DNA of 64,000 nt from the NCBI GenBank assembly GCA_001749745.1, contig JWTM01000263.1:1-64000 (forward strand), written 5' to 3'. The notes below the pieces were generated by a model. It did no database searches. It had not been told where the DNA came from and saw only the letters and a program-made list of their open reading frames with translations. Source of the stretch: Candidatus Marispirochaeta associata. GTDB taxonomy: Bacteria; Spirochaetota; Spirochaetia; JC444; Marispirochaetaceae. This document shows positions 1 through 8,256 of this stretch, in pieces. Numbering within the stretch: position 1 is the first letter of the stretch; each line of letters begins with the position of its first letter. The translations under genes were made by a program, and so were the position numbers.

Positions 1-507
1 GTAGTCGGTCATCCTGCCTTTGCGTCTCAGGTGGGCATAGTCGGAGTAGATCCAGTACTGAGATTTCTTTCCGGCCAGGAGCTGGATATTGTTGGGAAAG
101 TATTGGGAGACGGCGAAGCTCTCGAATCCGTCGGCAACCAGGTCCTCATTGAGGATGAGGGTATCAAGCAAGTCGGCATGGATAGCCAGGGATTGCCGGG
201 CGAGGCGAGAGATCCGGTTGGTGATACAATGGGGCGAGGCCTTGAGGATTCGCCCCATTCCTCTGATTCCTGTGGAGCTAGTAAGGAGCTCGAAGATTCT
301 TCTGTAGGAGATTGTCCGCTGGGTCATGTAATCGAGAGAGAAGGTTTGAGAGGAGAAATGAGTACCGCAGCGTTTGCAGCGGTAGCGTTGGATAGGACCG
401 CGGTTGGTCGAATGGTAGTGACCATAGCGAACATACCAAACTGAGCCTGGGGGTACGGTCTGATGGTAATTGCAGCCGTCGTTGGGACAGAAAGGGGGCG
501 TTTTCAT
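1..507 (-). CDS. IS1/IS1595-like transposase, N-terminal part (runs off the window)
   Basis: Reading the minus strand from an ATG at 507 gives 169 uninterrupted codons to the window edge, so the C-terminus is missing. The N-terminus has a zinc-ribbon: CPNDGC near residue 7 and a CKRCG pair near residue 44, the layout of the InsA-like DNA-binding domain of IS1/IS1595-type transposases. An ADGFES segment near residue 125 could carry the first catalytic aspartate of a DDE domain. A good GGAGG lies 8 bases before the ATG. The other half of the element lies outside the window, and I could not identify the terminal inverted repeat. Family assignment is from motif resemblance only. Confidence 0.7.
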   Translation of the reverse strand, partial: MKTPPFCPNDGCNYHQTVPPGSVWYVRYGHYHSTNRGPIQRYRCKRCGTHFSSQTFSLDYMTQRTISYRRIFELLTSSTGIRGMGRILKASPHCITNRISRLARQSLAIHADLLDTLILNEDLVADGFESFAVSQYFPNNIQLLAGKKSQYWIYSDYAHLRRKGRMTDY

Positions 508-678
508 GGATAAAACCTCCGTTTGGCAAGGGATCTATCCATATATAGGGGCAGGGAAAGGAGTTTGCTTCAGCTAATACACAGATCTACACACACTAAG
601 AGAACTTTACAATCTGGATTGACCCCTCCGGGAAAATTGATAACCTTGAAGGGGATTACGATAATCAGGAGGCAAGAG

Positions 679-1374
679 ATGGCCGAGGCTGCTTTCTTCT
701 CAAAAGAGCTATTTCTCTTTTTAGAAGAACTGAAGAAGAACAATACCAAGCGCTGGTTTGAGGAGAACCGGGAACGGTATGTTCGACATATCAAGGAACC
801 AATGCTCGCGTTTATCAGCGCCATGGGTGATCGTCTTGAATCGATCTCCCCCAGCTTCATCGCCGATACCCGTGTAAACGGCGGTTCTATGTTCCGCATC
901 TACCGGGATGTGCGATTCTCAAAGAATAAAGCCCCCTACAAGGAGAATGTCGGGTGTCAGTTTCGGCACAGCGTCGGAAAAGGGGCTCACGCTCCGGGTT
1001 TTTATATCCATCTTCAACCGGGGAACTGCTTTGTCGGCGGGGGGATTTGGCAGCCGCCCACACCGGATCTTACCAAGATTCGGGAAGCCATCCTCGCTAA
1101 GCCGGAGGAGTGGGGCGGCGTGAAAAAGTTCCTCGATCGGAGCGAGCTGGCATCGTTTATTGAGGGGGAATCCCTAAAGCGTCCGCCCCGGGGCTTTTCG
1201 GAAGAGGATCACTTCATCAAGGATATTAAACAGAAGACTTTCTTCGCCGGCAGCTCGATAAAGGATGCAGTTGTTGCATCTCCCGGTTTTATTGATCAGG
1301 TGGAGAATGTTTTCTTGGATACCCTGCCGCTGATGAGGTTCATAACCCTCTCCTTAGGGCTGAGTTTCGCCTAG
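679..1374 (+). CDS. DUF2461 (TIGR02453) family protein
   Basis: The 231-residue product has the hallmarks of the DUF2461 family: an N-terminal FLEELKKNNTKRWFEENR segment, then FRIYRDVRFSKNKAPYK and a PGFYIHLQPG strand followed by GGGIWQP. The biochemical function of the family is unknown; it is usually a single-gene cytosolic protein. An in-frame start exists further upstream at 523, but AGGAGG at 667-672 lies 6 bases before the ATG at 679 and the homologous region begins right after it, so 679 is preferred. The upstream DNA (508-678) separates it from the insertion sequence and shows no clear promoter. It converges on the ferric-reductase gene, ending 16 bases from it. Confidence 0.85.
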   Translation: MAEAAFFSKELFLFLEELKKNNTKRWFEENRERYVRHIKEPMLAFISAMGDRLESISPSFIADTRVNGGSMFRIYRDVRFSKNKAPYKENVGCQFRHSVGKGAHAPGFYIHLQPGNCFVGGGIWQPPTPDLTKIREAILAKPEEWGGVKKFLDRSELASFIEGESLKRPPRGFSEEDHFIKDIKQKTFFAGSSIKDAVVASPGFIDQVENVFLDTLPLMRFITLSLGLSFA

Positions 1375-1390
1375 ATGATTCCGGCATCTT

Positions 1391-2707
1391 CTACCAGGAG
1401 AACTTCTCCTCGTGAAGGGCTGCTTTCGACACCTTGAGTTCTTTGAGTGCCGTCCGGATACTCTTTCCGAAGCCTTGAGGGCCGCATATAAATACGGAGG
1501 CGTTCTTCCGCTCAGCTTCAGGGATGAATTCCGCCAGGGCGCCACGATCGATCCGGCCGAGCACTTGTTCCGATCCGTCGGGACCCTGCCGGGTATAGCG
1601 CAGCTTGAGCTCGATCTCTCCCTTATCAGCCAGTTTTAGGGCATCCTGGGCGGCCTTCACATCTTCTGCATTACGAACCGACCAGATCAGCCGCATGGGA
1701 TACTGACGACGCAGCTCAGCATCCCGGATCATACTAAGGAAGGGTGTAATGCCTATCCCGCCGGCGATGAAATAGAGGGGCGTGCCGGCCGGTATTCGAT
1801 GGGGGTGAAAATGACCGTAGGGACCGTCGAAGGCGACCTTCGTGTTGAGGGCCGCCTTAGGCATGGCCTCGGTATAGTCCCCCGAATTTTTGACGATGAT
1901 CTCAAGCTCATCGCTTCCCGAGCTGGCCACGGTAAACGGATGCTCTTCCTTCCCGGGGATATCGCTTTCGAAGCTGAAATAACCGAACTGTCCGGAGAGT
2001 CGGTGCGGAACCTCTCCAGCCGGGGTTTTAAAGCGGTAGGAGGTCACCTCCGGTGCCAACTCTTCCACCCCTGAGAGCTCGAGGGATATCGCCTGCTTGG
2101 GGCGGATCAGCTTGTGCCAGACGTAGGCGGCAAGACAGAAGATTCCCCAGGCAAGGGTTATCAGTTTGAGGGTTAAGGTCCAAGTGCTGGTGGCAAGGTA
2201 GACATGGGCCACGGCTAAACCTCCCGCCAGCGCGAAGAAGTTATGCCTGGTTTTCGCCCTGGCATAAGGCGGGCTCTTGGATCGATATTTTCCTCTGCCT
2301 TGGAGCACCAGGAGCGCGGCGGGGGTCAGCAGCGCGAATATGATAAGCGCCGCGATTCCGAGACTGCTTTGGAGGGTAGGGCCTGCATAGCGCAGAATCT
2401 CGATGTATTTAATAATGAAGTGGCTCAAGACCAATCCCCCGATAACCATCCCCATGCTTCCGTGAAAAGCGAGGAGCTTGTCCTGGGGGAAGCGCTTCTC
2501 GATGAAACGCAGCCTGGCGGATAAGAGGAATTGAGCCATGAAGAGTATATAGGCCAGGGCTCCGGTAATAATTGAAAGATTGTAGAGTTCAAAGAGGGCG
2601 GCGAAGGAGTAGAGATTCCCGATAAAATAGAGGGATGTGAAGAGGAGCGGAAGCAGGATATAGATCCCCAAGAGCATTACCGCTCCTCCGCTTCGCCGCC
2701 CCGCCAT
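1391..2707 (-). CDS. Ferric-reductase-like transmembrane flavocytochrome with FAD/NAD(P)H domain
   Basis: The 438-residue protein has about six membrane helices followed by a ferredoxin-reductase-type FAD/NAD domain. Two helices carry histidine pairs (FHGS...LSH and RHNF...VAH, 13-14 residues apart), the spacing of b-type haem ligands in ferric reductases and NADPH oxidases. The soluble part has HPFTVASS (flavin contact), AGGIGITPFLSMIRD (pyridine-nucleotide loop) and FICGPQGF near the C-terminus. It should move electrons from NAD(P)H across the membrane, but the acceptor is unknown. Its ATG overlaps the stop of the preceding flavodoxin-like gene by one base (TAATG), so the two are translationally coupled and probably act together. 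An alternative upstream start inside that gene is less likely. Confidence 0.8.
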   Translation of the reverse strand: MAGRRSGGAVMLLGIYILLPLLFTSLYFIGNLYSFAALFELYNLSIITGALAYILFMAQFLLSARLRFIEKRFPQDKLLAFHGSMGMVIGGLVLSHFIIKYIEILRYAGPTLQSSLGIAALIIFALLTPAALLVLQGRGKYRSKSPPYARAKTRHNFFALAGGLAVAHVYLATSTWTLTLKLITLAWGIFCLAAYVWHKLIRPKQAISLELSGVEELAPEVTSYRFKTPAGEVPHRLSGQFGYFSFESDIPGKEEHPFTVASSGSDELEIIVKNSGDYTEAMPKAALNTKVAFDGPYGHFHPHRIPAGTPLYFIAGGIGITPFLSMIRDAELRRQYPMRLIWSVRNAEDVKAAQDALKLADKGEIELKLRYTRQGPDGSEQVLGRIDRGALAEFIPEAERKNASVFICGPQGFGKSIRTALKELKVSKAALHEEKFSW

Positions 2708-3171
2708 TAGAACTTCTCCTTGAGCCGACGGATTATGTCGTCCGTCAGGCGGTCGATGTTCGAGTTGTCCGAAGCCGAGGTAATCGAATCTACCTGGACC
2801 GGCGGATCCCAATCGGTGATCTGCGTCGTATGGACAATCACGTTCTCATCGTAACTGGAGACTGCATCGAGCCACTCCATGACCCACGGGCGAACCTTGG
2901 CCTGAGCTCCGGAGTTGGTGATGAATACGGCGCTATAATCCCGCGGATCCTCTCCCTGCAACTGTTTCCGCTTATGGTCGACGACCGTTATATAGACGGA
3001 ACCGTCGTTGAGTTTTTCGACCAGGGTATCGATTAAGCGGCGCTTGTAGCGGGTGTTCTCGGTGGCGATAAGGACCTTATTCGGGGCCTGGGGGCTACCG
3101 AAGTTCTCGGTAGCTATGAGTCCTATATTAACAAACAATACCAGAAGCATTAATAAACTCGTTCGTTTCAT
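2707..3171 (-). CDS. Exported flavodoxin-like small protein
   Basis: A 154-residue protein with a signal peptide or N-terminal anchor (about residues 4-20), then a predicted alpha/beta domain beginning KVLIATENTRYKRRLID, which resembles the start of a flavodoxin fold. AVFITNSGAQAKVRPWVMEW resembles the second flavodoxin strand and loop. The usual FMN-binding TxTGxT loop is replaced by ATENTRYK, so cofactor binding is uncertain. It is translationally coupled to the downstream membrane flavocytochrome, which suggests an extracytoplasmic electron carrier or acceptor for it. That role is an inference from position. I do not know a characterised homologue. Confidence 0.6.
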   Translation of the reverse strand: MKRTSLLMLLVLFVNIGLIATENFGSPQAPNKVLIATENTRYKRRLIDTLVEKLNDGSVYITVVDHKRKQLQGEDPRDYSAVFITNSGAQAKVRPWVMEWLDAVSSYDENVIVHTTQITDWDPPVQVDSITSASDNSNIDRLTDDIIRRLKEKF

Positions 3172-3207
3172 AGTGCATCCTATAGAAAAATCTGAATTTC
3201 AGGATAA

Positions 3208-3237
3208 AAAGTAGGTCTAGGGAACCCAAAAGGTCAA
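3208..3237 (-). promoter_or_regulatory. Candidate promoter of the flavodoxin-like/ferric reductase operon
   Basis: On the minus strand TTGACC (3237-3232) is followed after 18 bases by TACTTT (3213-3208). The start codon at 3171 is about 30 bases further and has AGGA in front of it. The -10 match is moderate. Confidence 0.4.
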
Positions 3238-3251
3238 GAAAGTTTTTCTGT

Positions 3252-3280
3252 TTGTGCATTGCCCTGCTTTTGTGTATCCT
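3252..3280 (+). promoter_or_regulatory. Candidate leaderless promoter of the mla operon
   Basis: TTGTGC (3252-3257), 17 bases, TATCCT (3275-3280). The -10 box ends 9 bases before the ATG at 3290 and no Shine-Dalgarno sequence is visible, so the transcript would start at or next to the start codon. Confidence 0.5.
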
Positions 3281-3289
3281 TATAGACAC

Positions 3290-4168
3290 ATGATATCGAC
3301 GGCGCAGAAATTCAGGTTGGGACTCTTCATCTCTCTGGTCTCCGGGGCGCTTATACTCTTTTTTCTTATGGTGGCGGGAAATTCTCTCTGGGAGCAGCGG
3401 GATATCTACTACATCCGCTACAGCAACGCATCGGTTCAAGGGCTTCAAGTCGGCGGCGCGGTGGTCTATCAGGGGATCACTGTCGGTTCTATCAAGAGTG
3501 TGGAGATAGATCCGGAGAACGTCGAGAACATCATCGTAACCATAAGCCTGGAACAGCATACCCCGATCAAGACCAACGTCAGCGCCCGCCTCGTCCCGGT
3601 AGGAATCACCGGACTCTCCCAGATCGAGCTCTCCGGCGGAACCCAAGAAGCGCCCCTGCTTCCCCCGGGCTCCACTATCACCCCGGAGCCCTCCTCCATT
3701 TCACAGGTATCAGAATCCCTACAATCGATACTGAATAACATCCAGCTCCTCTTGGAGGACATCTCGAGCTTCGTTACCGAGGAGAATCGCCGCAGCCTGG
3801 GGAACATCCTCAGCAACGTGGATGGCATGGTGGCCGAGAACCGAACAGAACTGGGGGAGATTGTAGACAATCTCAATCGAACCAGCGCCAACCTGACTGA
3901 AGCGACTCGGGAGGCTTCGCTCCTCGTCGGCTCCCTGCGAAAGACGGTCGAAGCCGCGGAGGTAGAAGAGGCCGCCCAGGAGTTTCGGACCATGACCGCC
4001 CAGGCCGGTGCGCTGGTAGACACCCTCGATTCAGTGGTATTCGAAGGCCGGGATGAGGTTCTGGAGTCGATCGAGGTGCTGAACGATACGGTCTGGCTCT
4101 TGAATGATTTTGCATTTCAGTTAAGCGAGAATCCCTCACTGATTATCTTTAACCGGGAGGATGAGTAA
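3290..4168 (+). CDS. mlaD: MlaD-type MCE-domain lipid transport protein
   Basis: A 292-residue protein with one N-terminal membrane helix (about residues 10-30) and one MCE domain. The line GLQVGGAVVYQGITVGSIKSV is the typical MCE core, followed by VPVGITGLSQIEL. The long C-terminal half is helical and rich in coiled-coil-like heptads, with EENRRSLGNILSNVDGM and NRTELGEIVDNLNRT. MlaD proteins hold phospholipids in the periplasm between inner and outer membrane. It is the first gene of a five-gene operon and its stop overlaps the next start (TAATG). A GTG at 3254 is in frame, but it lies inside the predicted promoter, so the ATG is chosen. Confidence 0.9.
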   Translation: MISTAQKFRLGLFISLVSGALILFFLMVAGNSLWEQRDIYYIRYSNASVQGLQVGGAVVYQGITVGSIKSVEIDPENVENIIVTISLEQHTPIKTNVSARLVPVGITGLSQIELSGGTQEAPLLPPGSTITPEPSSISQVSESLQSILNNIQLLLEDISSFVTEENRRSLGNILSNVDGMVAENRTELGEIVDNLNRTSANLTEATREASLLVGSLRKTVEAAEVEEAAQEFRTMTAQAGALVDTLDSVVFEGRDEVLESIEVLNDTVWLLNDFAFQLSENPSLIIFNREDE

Positions 4169-4800
4169 TGAGGCGCCTGTTTGTCCTCTTGCTTCTCAGC
4201 GCGGTACTGATCAGCTTGGGCTCCTGCATCACCCGCTCGGCCCCGGAGGTCTCCTACTATCTGCTGGAGTACAGCGTCGACAGCGAGAAGGAAGATCTGC
4301 GGGTGAGTGATGCCTTGGCGCAGCAGGTTCATATCGAGGATACCGAGCTGCCCCGGGCATTCGTTCGCCGGCAGATCGTCAACCGTCTCGAGGGGCAGGA
4401 ATTCCGGTACCTCCGAAATCACCTCTGGGGCGACGACCTGAGCGAGACCATCCCCCGTCTGATCGAGAGCCGTATTCGCAGATACGGAATCTTCGAACGG
4501 ACGACCCGTAACTTCAACCGCAGCCGGGAGGGCTATGAGATTCGGTCTCAGCTCGACAGAATCGAGTATGTTCAGTGGGGCAGCGTCTCCCGGGCGCTGG
4601 TGGAGATAGAATTCGAGTTGGTGAACCTGGATACCGAACAAGTGCTCATCCGGCGCAATGAACGAGTAGAAGAGGATCTTCAAAGCCGTCGGGTGGGGGA
4701 TTTCGTGGCCCTAGCCAACAGCATCCTGCTGAATGAGATCGATCTCTTTCTGCAGCAGGTAAGTCAGGAGCTCGAACAGCGGGATAACGATGCCGGTTGA
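4168..4800 (+). CDS. ABC-type transport auxiliary lipoprotein (PqiC/MlaB-associated type)
   Basis: A 210-residue lipoprotein with a lipobox ending LGSC (cysteine 20). The mature part begins VSYYLLEYS and continues through a FVRRQIVNRLEGQEFRYL strand and helix, the layout of the ABC_trans_aux family (PF03886) that accompanies MCE transporters, such as PqiC. The protein is expected in the outer or inner membrane leaflet facing the periplasm, where it would help pass lipids along the MCE pathway. It overlaps mlaD by one base and mlaE by 11 bases. Its position between mlaD and mlaE supports the assignment better than the sequence alone does. Confidence 0.75.
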   Translation: MRRLFVLLLLSAVLISLGSCITRSAPEVSYYLLEYSVDSEKEDLRVSDALAQQVHIEDTELPRAFVRRQIVNRLEGQEFRYLRNHLWGDDLSETIPRLIESRIRRYGIFERTTRNFNRSREGYEIRSQLDRIEYVQWGSVSRALVEIEFELVNLDTEQVLIRRNERVEEDLQSRRVGDFVALANSILLNEIDLFLQQVSQELEQRDNDAG

Positions 4801-5863
4801 AGGCGATCGACTCAGATTGACCGAACCTCACCTCGACCGAAGGAGCGTCCCGGTTCTCTATCGGGAGCTGAAACGGGATAAAGATTCCATCTTCTCGTCG
4901 GTCGACCTGGCGGCGGTGGAATCTATCGACAGCGCCGGAGCGGCCTTCCTGGAAACCTTGAGACGGGAGCGCAAGGCGAGTCGGGAGGAATTCTACCGGA
5001 ACGCCAAGGAGCAGGTCGCGGAGACCCTTGAACTCTTCGCCCTGCCCGACACGGAGGGCGACGGGTCCGCCGGTTCCGCCAACCCCTTTGTCTGGCTTGG
5101 GGCCAAGGCCTATCAGTTTTTCGATGATATGGTGATCTTCATGATCATCGCCTCCAATATCTTTCTCTGGTCGGTGACGGATATCGTAAAAACTCGCTAT
5201 CGTCGGCGGGGCGAAGTATCTAAACAGGCCCTCTTAATCGGATTCGATGCGGTCCCTATCGTCGGTCTCCTCTCGCTGATCATCGGCCTGATCTTAACCC
5301 TCCAATCCGCGGCTCAGCTGCGTCAGTTCGGAGCGGGAATCTTCGTCGTCGATCTGGTTTCGATCGCCATGGTACGGGAGATGGGACCGATGATCACCTC
5401 AATCCTTATCGCCGGCCGTTCCGGTTCGGCCATAGCCGCCGAGATCGCCACCATGAAGGTCACCGAAGAGCTCGATGCCCTGAGGATCATGGCCCTGGAG
5501 CCGATCCGCTTCGTCATCGTTCCCAAGGCTCTGGCAATCTCTTTCTGTCTGCCCCTTCTTGTCGGGATCTCGATCATCGTCGGAATCGCCGCCGGGATGA
5601 TCGTCTCATTTCTTTATCTCGATATCTCGTTCTTCACCTTCGCCAACCAGGTGTTCGAGGTGCTGAAGGTAAACGACCTCTCCATAGGACTCGGGAAAAG
5701 CTTCTTCTTCGGCTGGGTAATCATCCTCGTTGCCAGTTACTGCGGCTTGAATACCGCCGGCGGTGCCGAGGGGGTAGGCACGGCTACGACTAAATCGGTT
5801 GTAGGATCAATCTTTGGGGTTATCGCGTTGGATGCACTCTTCAGCTTCTCCTATTTGGCTTAG
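4790..5863 (+). CDS. mlaE: MlaE-type permease with N-terminal STAS domain
   Basis: A 357-residue fusion. Residues 1-95 form a STAS-like domain (LAAVESIDSAGAAFLETLRR). Residues about 110-355 form the MlaE/YrbE permease, with FDAVPIVGLLSLIIGLILTL, REMGPMITSILIAGRSGSAI and ATMKVTEELDALRIMALEP as signature segments and five or six membrane helices. In Escherichia coli the STAS protein MlaB is a separate gene that regulates the ATPase, while here it is fused to the permease, as in several diderm phyla. It is the inner-membrane part of the lipid transporter. The start overlaps the upstream lipoprotein gene by 11 bases, and mlaF follows after 2 bases. Confidence 0.92.
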   Translation: MPVEGDRLRLTEPHLDRRSVPVLYRELKRDKDSIFSSVDLAAVESIDSAGAAFLETLRRERKASREEFYRNAKEQVAETLELFALPDTEGDGSAGSANPFVWLGAKAYQFFDDMVIFMIIASNIFLWSVTDIVKTRYRRRGEVSKQALLIGFDAVPIVGLLSLIIGLILTLQSAAQLRQFGAGIFVVDLVSIAMVREMGPMITSILIAGRSGSAIAAEIATMKVTEELDALRIMALEPIRFVIVPKALAISFCLPLLVGISIIVGIAAGMIVSFLYLDISFFTFANQVFEVLKVNDLSIGLGKSFFFGWVIILVASYCGLNTAGGAEGVGTATTKSVVGSIFGVIALDALFSFSYLA

Positions 5864-5865
5864 AT

Positions 5866-6618
5866 ATGAGTGAAGTCCTCATCTCAGTAGAGAATGTCAG
5901 CGTCACCTACGATGGGAGGCAGGTTCTCGACTCAATCGATGCCGAGTTTCGGGATGACGAGATCACCATGGTGCTTGGGGCCAGCGGTTCCGGGAAGACG
6001 ACGCTGATCAAGCATATGCTCGGGCTAGAGCCTCTGCAGCAGGGGCGCATCCGTTTCTTCGGTCAGGAGATCTCATCCGTGAGCCAGCGGGATTTTGAAA
6101 AGCTTCTGATCCGCGTGGGGATGCTCTTTCAGCAGGGAGCGCTTCTCAACTCCTTGAGCGTGGCGGAGAATATTAAAATCCCCTTAGAGCAGCATACCGA
6201 TTTACCCGATGCGGTTATCGAATCGATGGTGAGGACCAAGTTGAAATTAGTCGGTCTGGCCAGCTATGGGAATGTGGTTCCCAGTCAACTCTCGGGGGGC
6301 ATGCGGAAGCGGGCGGCCCTGGCCCGGGCGATCGCCCTGGATCCGGAGATCCTCTTCTGCGACGAACCGACCTCCGGCCTCGATCCGATAACCGCCCGTG
6401 AGATGGATCGACTGCTGCTGCGGCTGAGGGATCAGTTGAGCATTACGATGATCATCATCTCCCACGATGTCGAGAGCGTTCGCTATATCGCCGACTCGGT
6501 GCTCTTCCTGCACCAGGGGCGACTCGCCTACAACGGTCCGAAGTCGGAGATCGAGGCGAACGACCATCCTGAACTTGTCCGCTTCTTTGCATCGGGACCG
6601 GAGGATGGCTGCCGGTGA
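5866..6618 (+). CDS. mlaF: MlaF-type ABC transporter ATP-binding protein
   Basis: A 250-residue ABC ATPase with Walker A GASGSGKTT near residue 37, signature LSGGMRKRAALARAIALDP, and Walker B plus D-loop LFCDEPTSGLDP. The LSGGMRKR signature is typical of MlaF/MkI-type ATPases that partner with MlaE permeases. It powers phospholipid movement with the STAS-MlaE permease directly upstream. No separate mlaB is needed because the STAS domain sits on MlaE. The stop overlaps the GTG start of the next gene by 4 bases, so DUF2784 is co-translated. Confidence 0.93.
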   Translation: MSEVLISVENVSVTYDGRQVLDSIDAEFRDDEITMVLGASGSGKTTLIKHMLGLEPLQQGRIRFFGQEISSVSQRDFEKLLIRVGMLFQQGALLNSLSVAENIKIPLEQHTDLPDAVIESMVRTKLKLVGLASYGNVVPSQLSGGMRKRAALARAIALDPEILFCDEPTSGLDPITAREMDRLLLRLRDQLSITMIIISHDVESVRYIADSVLFLHQGRLAYNGPKSEIEANDHPELVRFFASGPEDGCR

Positions 6619-7034
6619 ATCTCTACGCTTTAGCGGCGGATGGGATTGTTGTTCTGCATCTCTGTTATGTAGCATTCACCCTCGGCGGCGAGGCGGCGAT
6701 CCTCGCAGGATGGCTCTTCAAATGGCGCTGGATAAGAAATAGGGTTTTTCGACTGCTTCATTTGGCGGCGGTGCTTCTGGTCGCTGCCGAGGCTCTTCTC
6801 GGCATCTGGTGTCCCCTGACTGTCTGGGAGCACCGGCTCAGATATCTTGCGGGTCAGCATGTGGAAGAGGAGATCTCCTTCGTGGGCCGATTGATCCGTT
6901 TGGTTCTCTTTTATGATTTTCCGGCCTGGTTTTTTCTCGCCCTCTATGTCGGCTTCGGTCTGCTTGTGCTGCTCAGCTTTATCCTCATACCCCCGGAGAA
7001 GATGTCCGACCGCACAATCGAAGGCGAGAAATAG
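6615..7034 (+). CDS. DUF2784 family membrane protein
   Basis: A 139-residue protein with four predicted membrane helices. It matches the DUF2784 pattern: ADGIVVLHLCYVAFTLGGE at the N-terminus, FRLLHLAAVLLVAAEALLG, then the family hallmark CPLTVWEHRLR. The start is GTG, overlapping the mlaF stop by 4 bases, so it belongs to the mla operon in this genome. The function of the family is unknown, and the operon position allows but does not prove a role in envelope lipid homeostasis. A terminator follows directly. Confidence 0.85.
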   Translation: MNLYALAADGIVVLHLCYVAFTLGGEAAILAGWLFKWRWIRNRVFRLLHLAAVLLVAAEALLGIWCPLTVWEHRLRYLAGQHVEEEISFVGRLIRLVLFYDFPAWFFLALYVGFGLLVLLSFILIPPEKMSDRTIEGEK

Positions 7035-7036
7035 GA

Positions 7037-7061
7037 GGGCTCCCGGCACGAGAGCCCTTTT
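7037..7061 (+). terminator. Rho-independent terminator of the mla operon
   Basis: GGGCTC (7037-7042) pairs with GAGCCC (7052-7057), followed by TTTT. It begins 2 bases after the DUF2784 stop codon and lies between convergent genes. Confidence 0.8.
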
Positions 7062-7080
7062 GTAGCCGATTCGCTTGAAA

Positions 7081-8253
7081 TTACTCGGCTTGGGATTTTG
7101 ATTTCGTATAGACGTCGAAGAGTACGGCCAAGAGCAGAACAAGTCCCTTGATCGCTTGCTGCCAGTCGACACTGACGCCCATGATCGACATTCCGTTGTT
7201 CAAAACGCCCATGACGAGACCGCCGATAATGGCGCCGACCACCGTTCCGATTCCACCGGAAGCGGAAGCGCCGCCGATAAAACAGGAGGCGATGGCGTCC
7301 AACTCGAACATCGTACCCGCCTTCGGTGTAGCCGCATTCAACCGACCCGCCACAACTAGTCCGGCCAGAGCCGACATCAGACCGTTATTCATATAGACCA
7401 GAAAGAGCACCCGCTCGGTCTTGACTCCCGAGAGCTTCGCCGCCTTGGCATTTCCCCCCAGGGCATAGACATGACGGCCGAAGATCGTTCGCTGGGTGAT
7501 GAAGGTGTAGAAGGAGACCAGGAAGAGGAGCAGGATAAGGACTATCGGAATTCCGTTATTCCGGGCCAGGCTGATGGTGAGCAGGTTTATCGCCGCCAGC
7601 ACGAAGAGAATCTTGATCAGTTCGATCCAGGCGGGAACGACCTCGAATCCGTATTTCTGTTTGCTCCGTCGAGAGCGAAGCAGCATGATCACGAAGATAA
7701 TCGAGAGGACGATCCCGAAAACGAGGGCGATTACGTTCATGCCGGCTATTCGGATCTCCCTTCCCGGCAGGAAGCCGGCCGCCATGGCCTGAAAACTTCT
7801 ATCGAAGGGCGCCTTGGTCTGTCCCTTGAGGATTACCATCGTGAGACCACGCCAGATCAACATGCCCCCCAGGGTGGTAATGAACATAGGGATCTTCATG
7901 TAGGCGATCAGGAACCCGTGGAAGGCACCGATAGCCATGCCGACGACCAGCGCCGCCGGGATAGTGATTGCCACCGGGATTCCCCAGTCCACCATCATTA
8001 CCGCCGAGACAGCTCCGACAAAGGCCACTACCGAGCCGACGGACAGGTCGATTCGGCCGGTGATGATTACCAGAAGCATTCCGGTAGCCATTATGAGCAC
8101 ATAGGCGTTTTGGAGCACCAGATTGTTGACGTTCATCGGTCTTAGCAAGATTCCACCGGTCAACAGCTGGAAGAGCGCCAGGATCAGGATAAACGACATA
8201 ACCATGCCGTTTTGCCGTAGATTATTCTTGAAGTAACTCGCTAACTGATTCAT
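7081..8253 (-). CDS. gguB: Monosaccharide ABC transporter permease (XylH/GguB type)
   Basis: A 390-residue BPD_transp_2 family permease with about ten membrane helices. Signature segments are TGRIDLSVGSVVAFVGAVSA, KIPMFITTLGGMLIWRGL, FGRHVYALGGNAKAAKLSG and GASASGGIGTVVGAIIGGLV. The long loop carrying RSRRSKQKYGFEV is normal for the XylH/GguB branch. It would form the membrane channel for pentoses or hexoses delivered by the ChvE-like binding protein. It is the last gene of the minus-strand operon, 3 bases behind the ATPase gene. The exact sugar cannot be read from the sequence. Confidence 0.9.
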   Translation of the reverse strand: MNQLASYFKNNLRQNGMVMSFILILALFQLLTGGILLRPMNVNNLVLQNAYVLIMATGMLLVIITGRIDLSVGSVVAFVGAVSAVMMVDWGIPVAITIPAALVVGMAIGAFHGFLIAYMKIPMFITTLGGMLIWRGLTMVILKGQTKAPFDRSFQAMAAGFLPGREIRIAGMNVIALVFGIVLSIIFVIMLLRSRRSKQKYGFEVVPAWIELIKILFVLAAINLLTISLARNNGIPIVLILLLFLVSFYTFITQRTIFGRHVYALGGNAKAAKLSGVKTERVLFLVYMNNGLMSALAGLVVAGRLNAATPKAGTMFELDAIASCFIGGASASGGIGTVVGAIIGGLVMGVLNNGMSIMGVSVDWQQAIKGLVLLLAVLFDVYTKSKSQAE

Positions 8254-8256
8254 TCC

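Noticed and set aside
4117..4683. 188-codon minus-strand frame across the auxiliary lipoprotein gene
   Set aside because: Shadow of the plus-strand mla operon genes, whose lipobox and order are consistent.
7471..8145. 224-codon plus-strand frame rich in Asp, Glu, Arg and His
   Set aside because: Antisense shadow of the sugar permease gene; the odd composition comes from reading hydrophobic codons in reverse.
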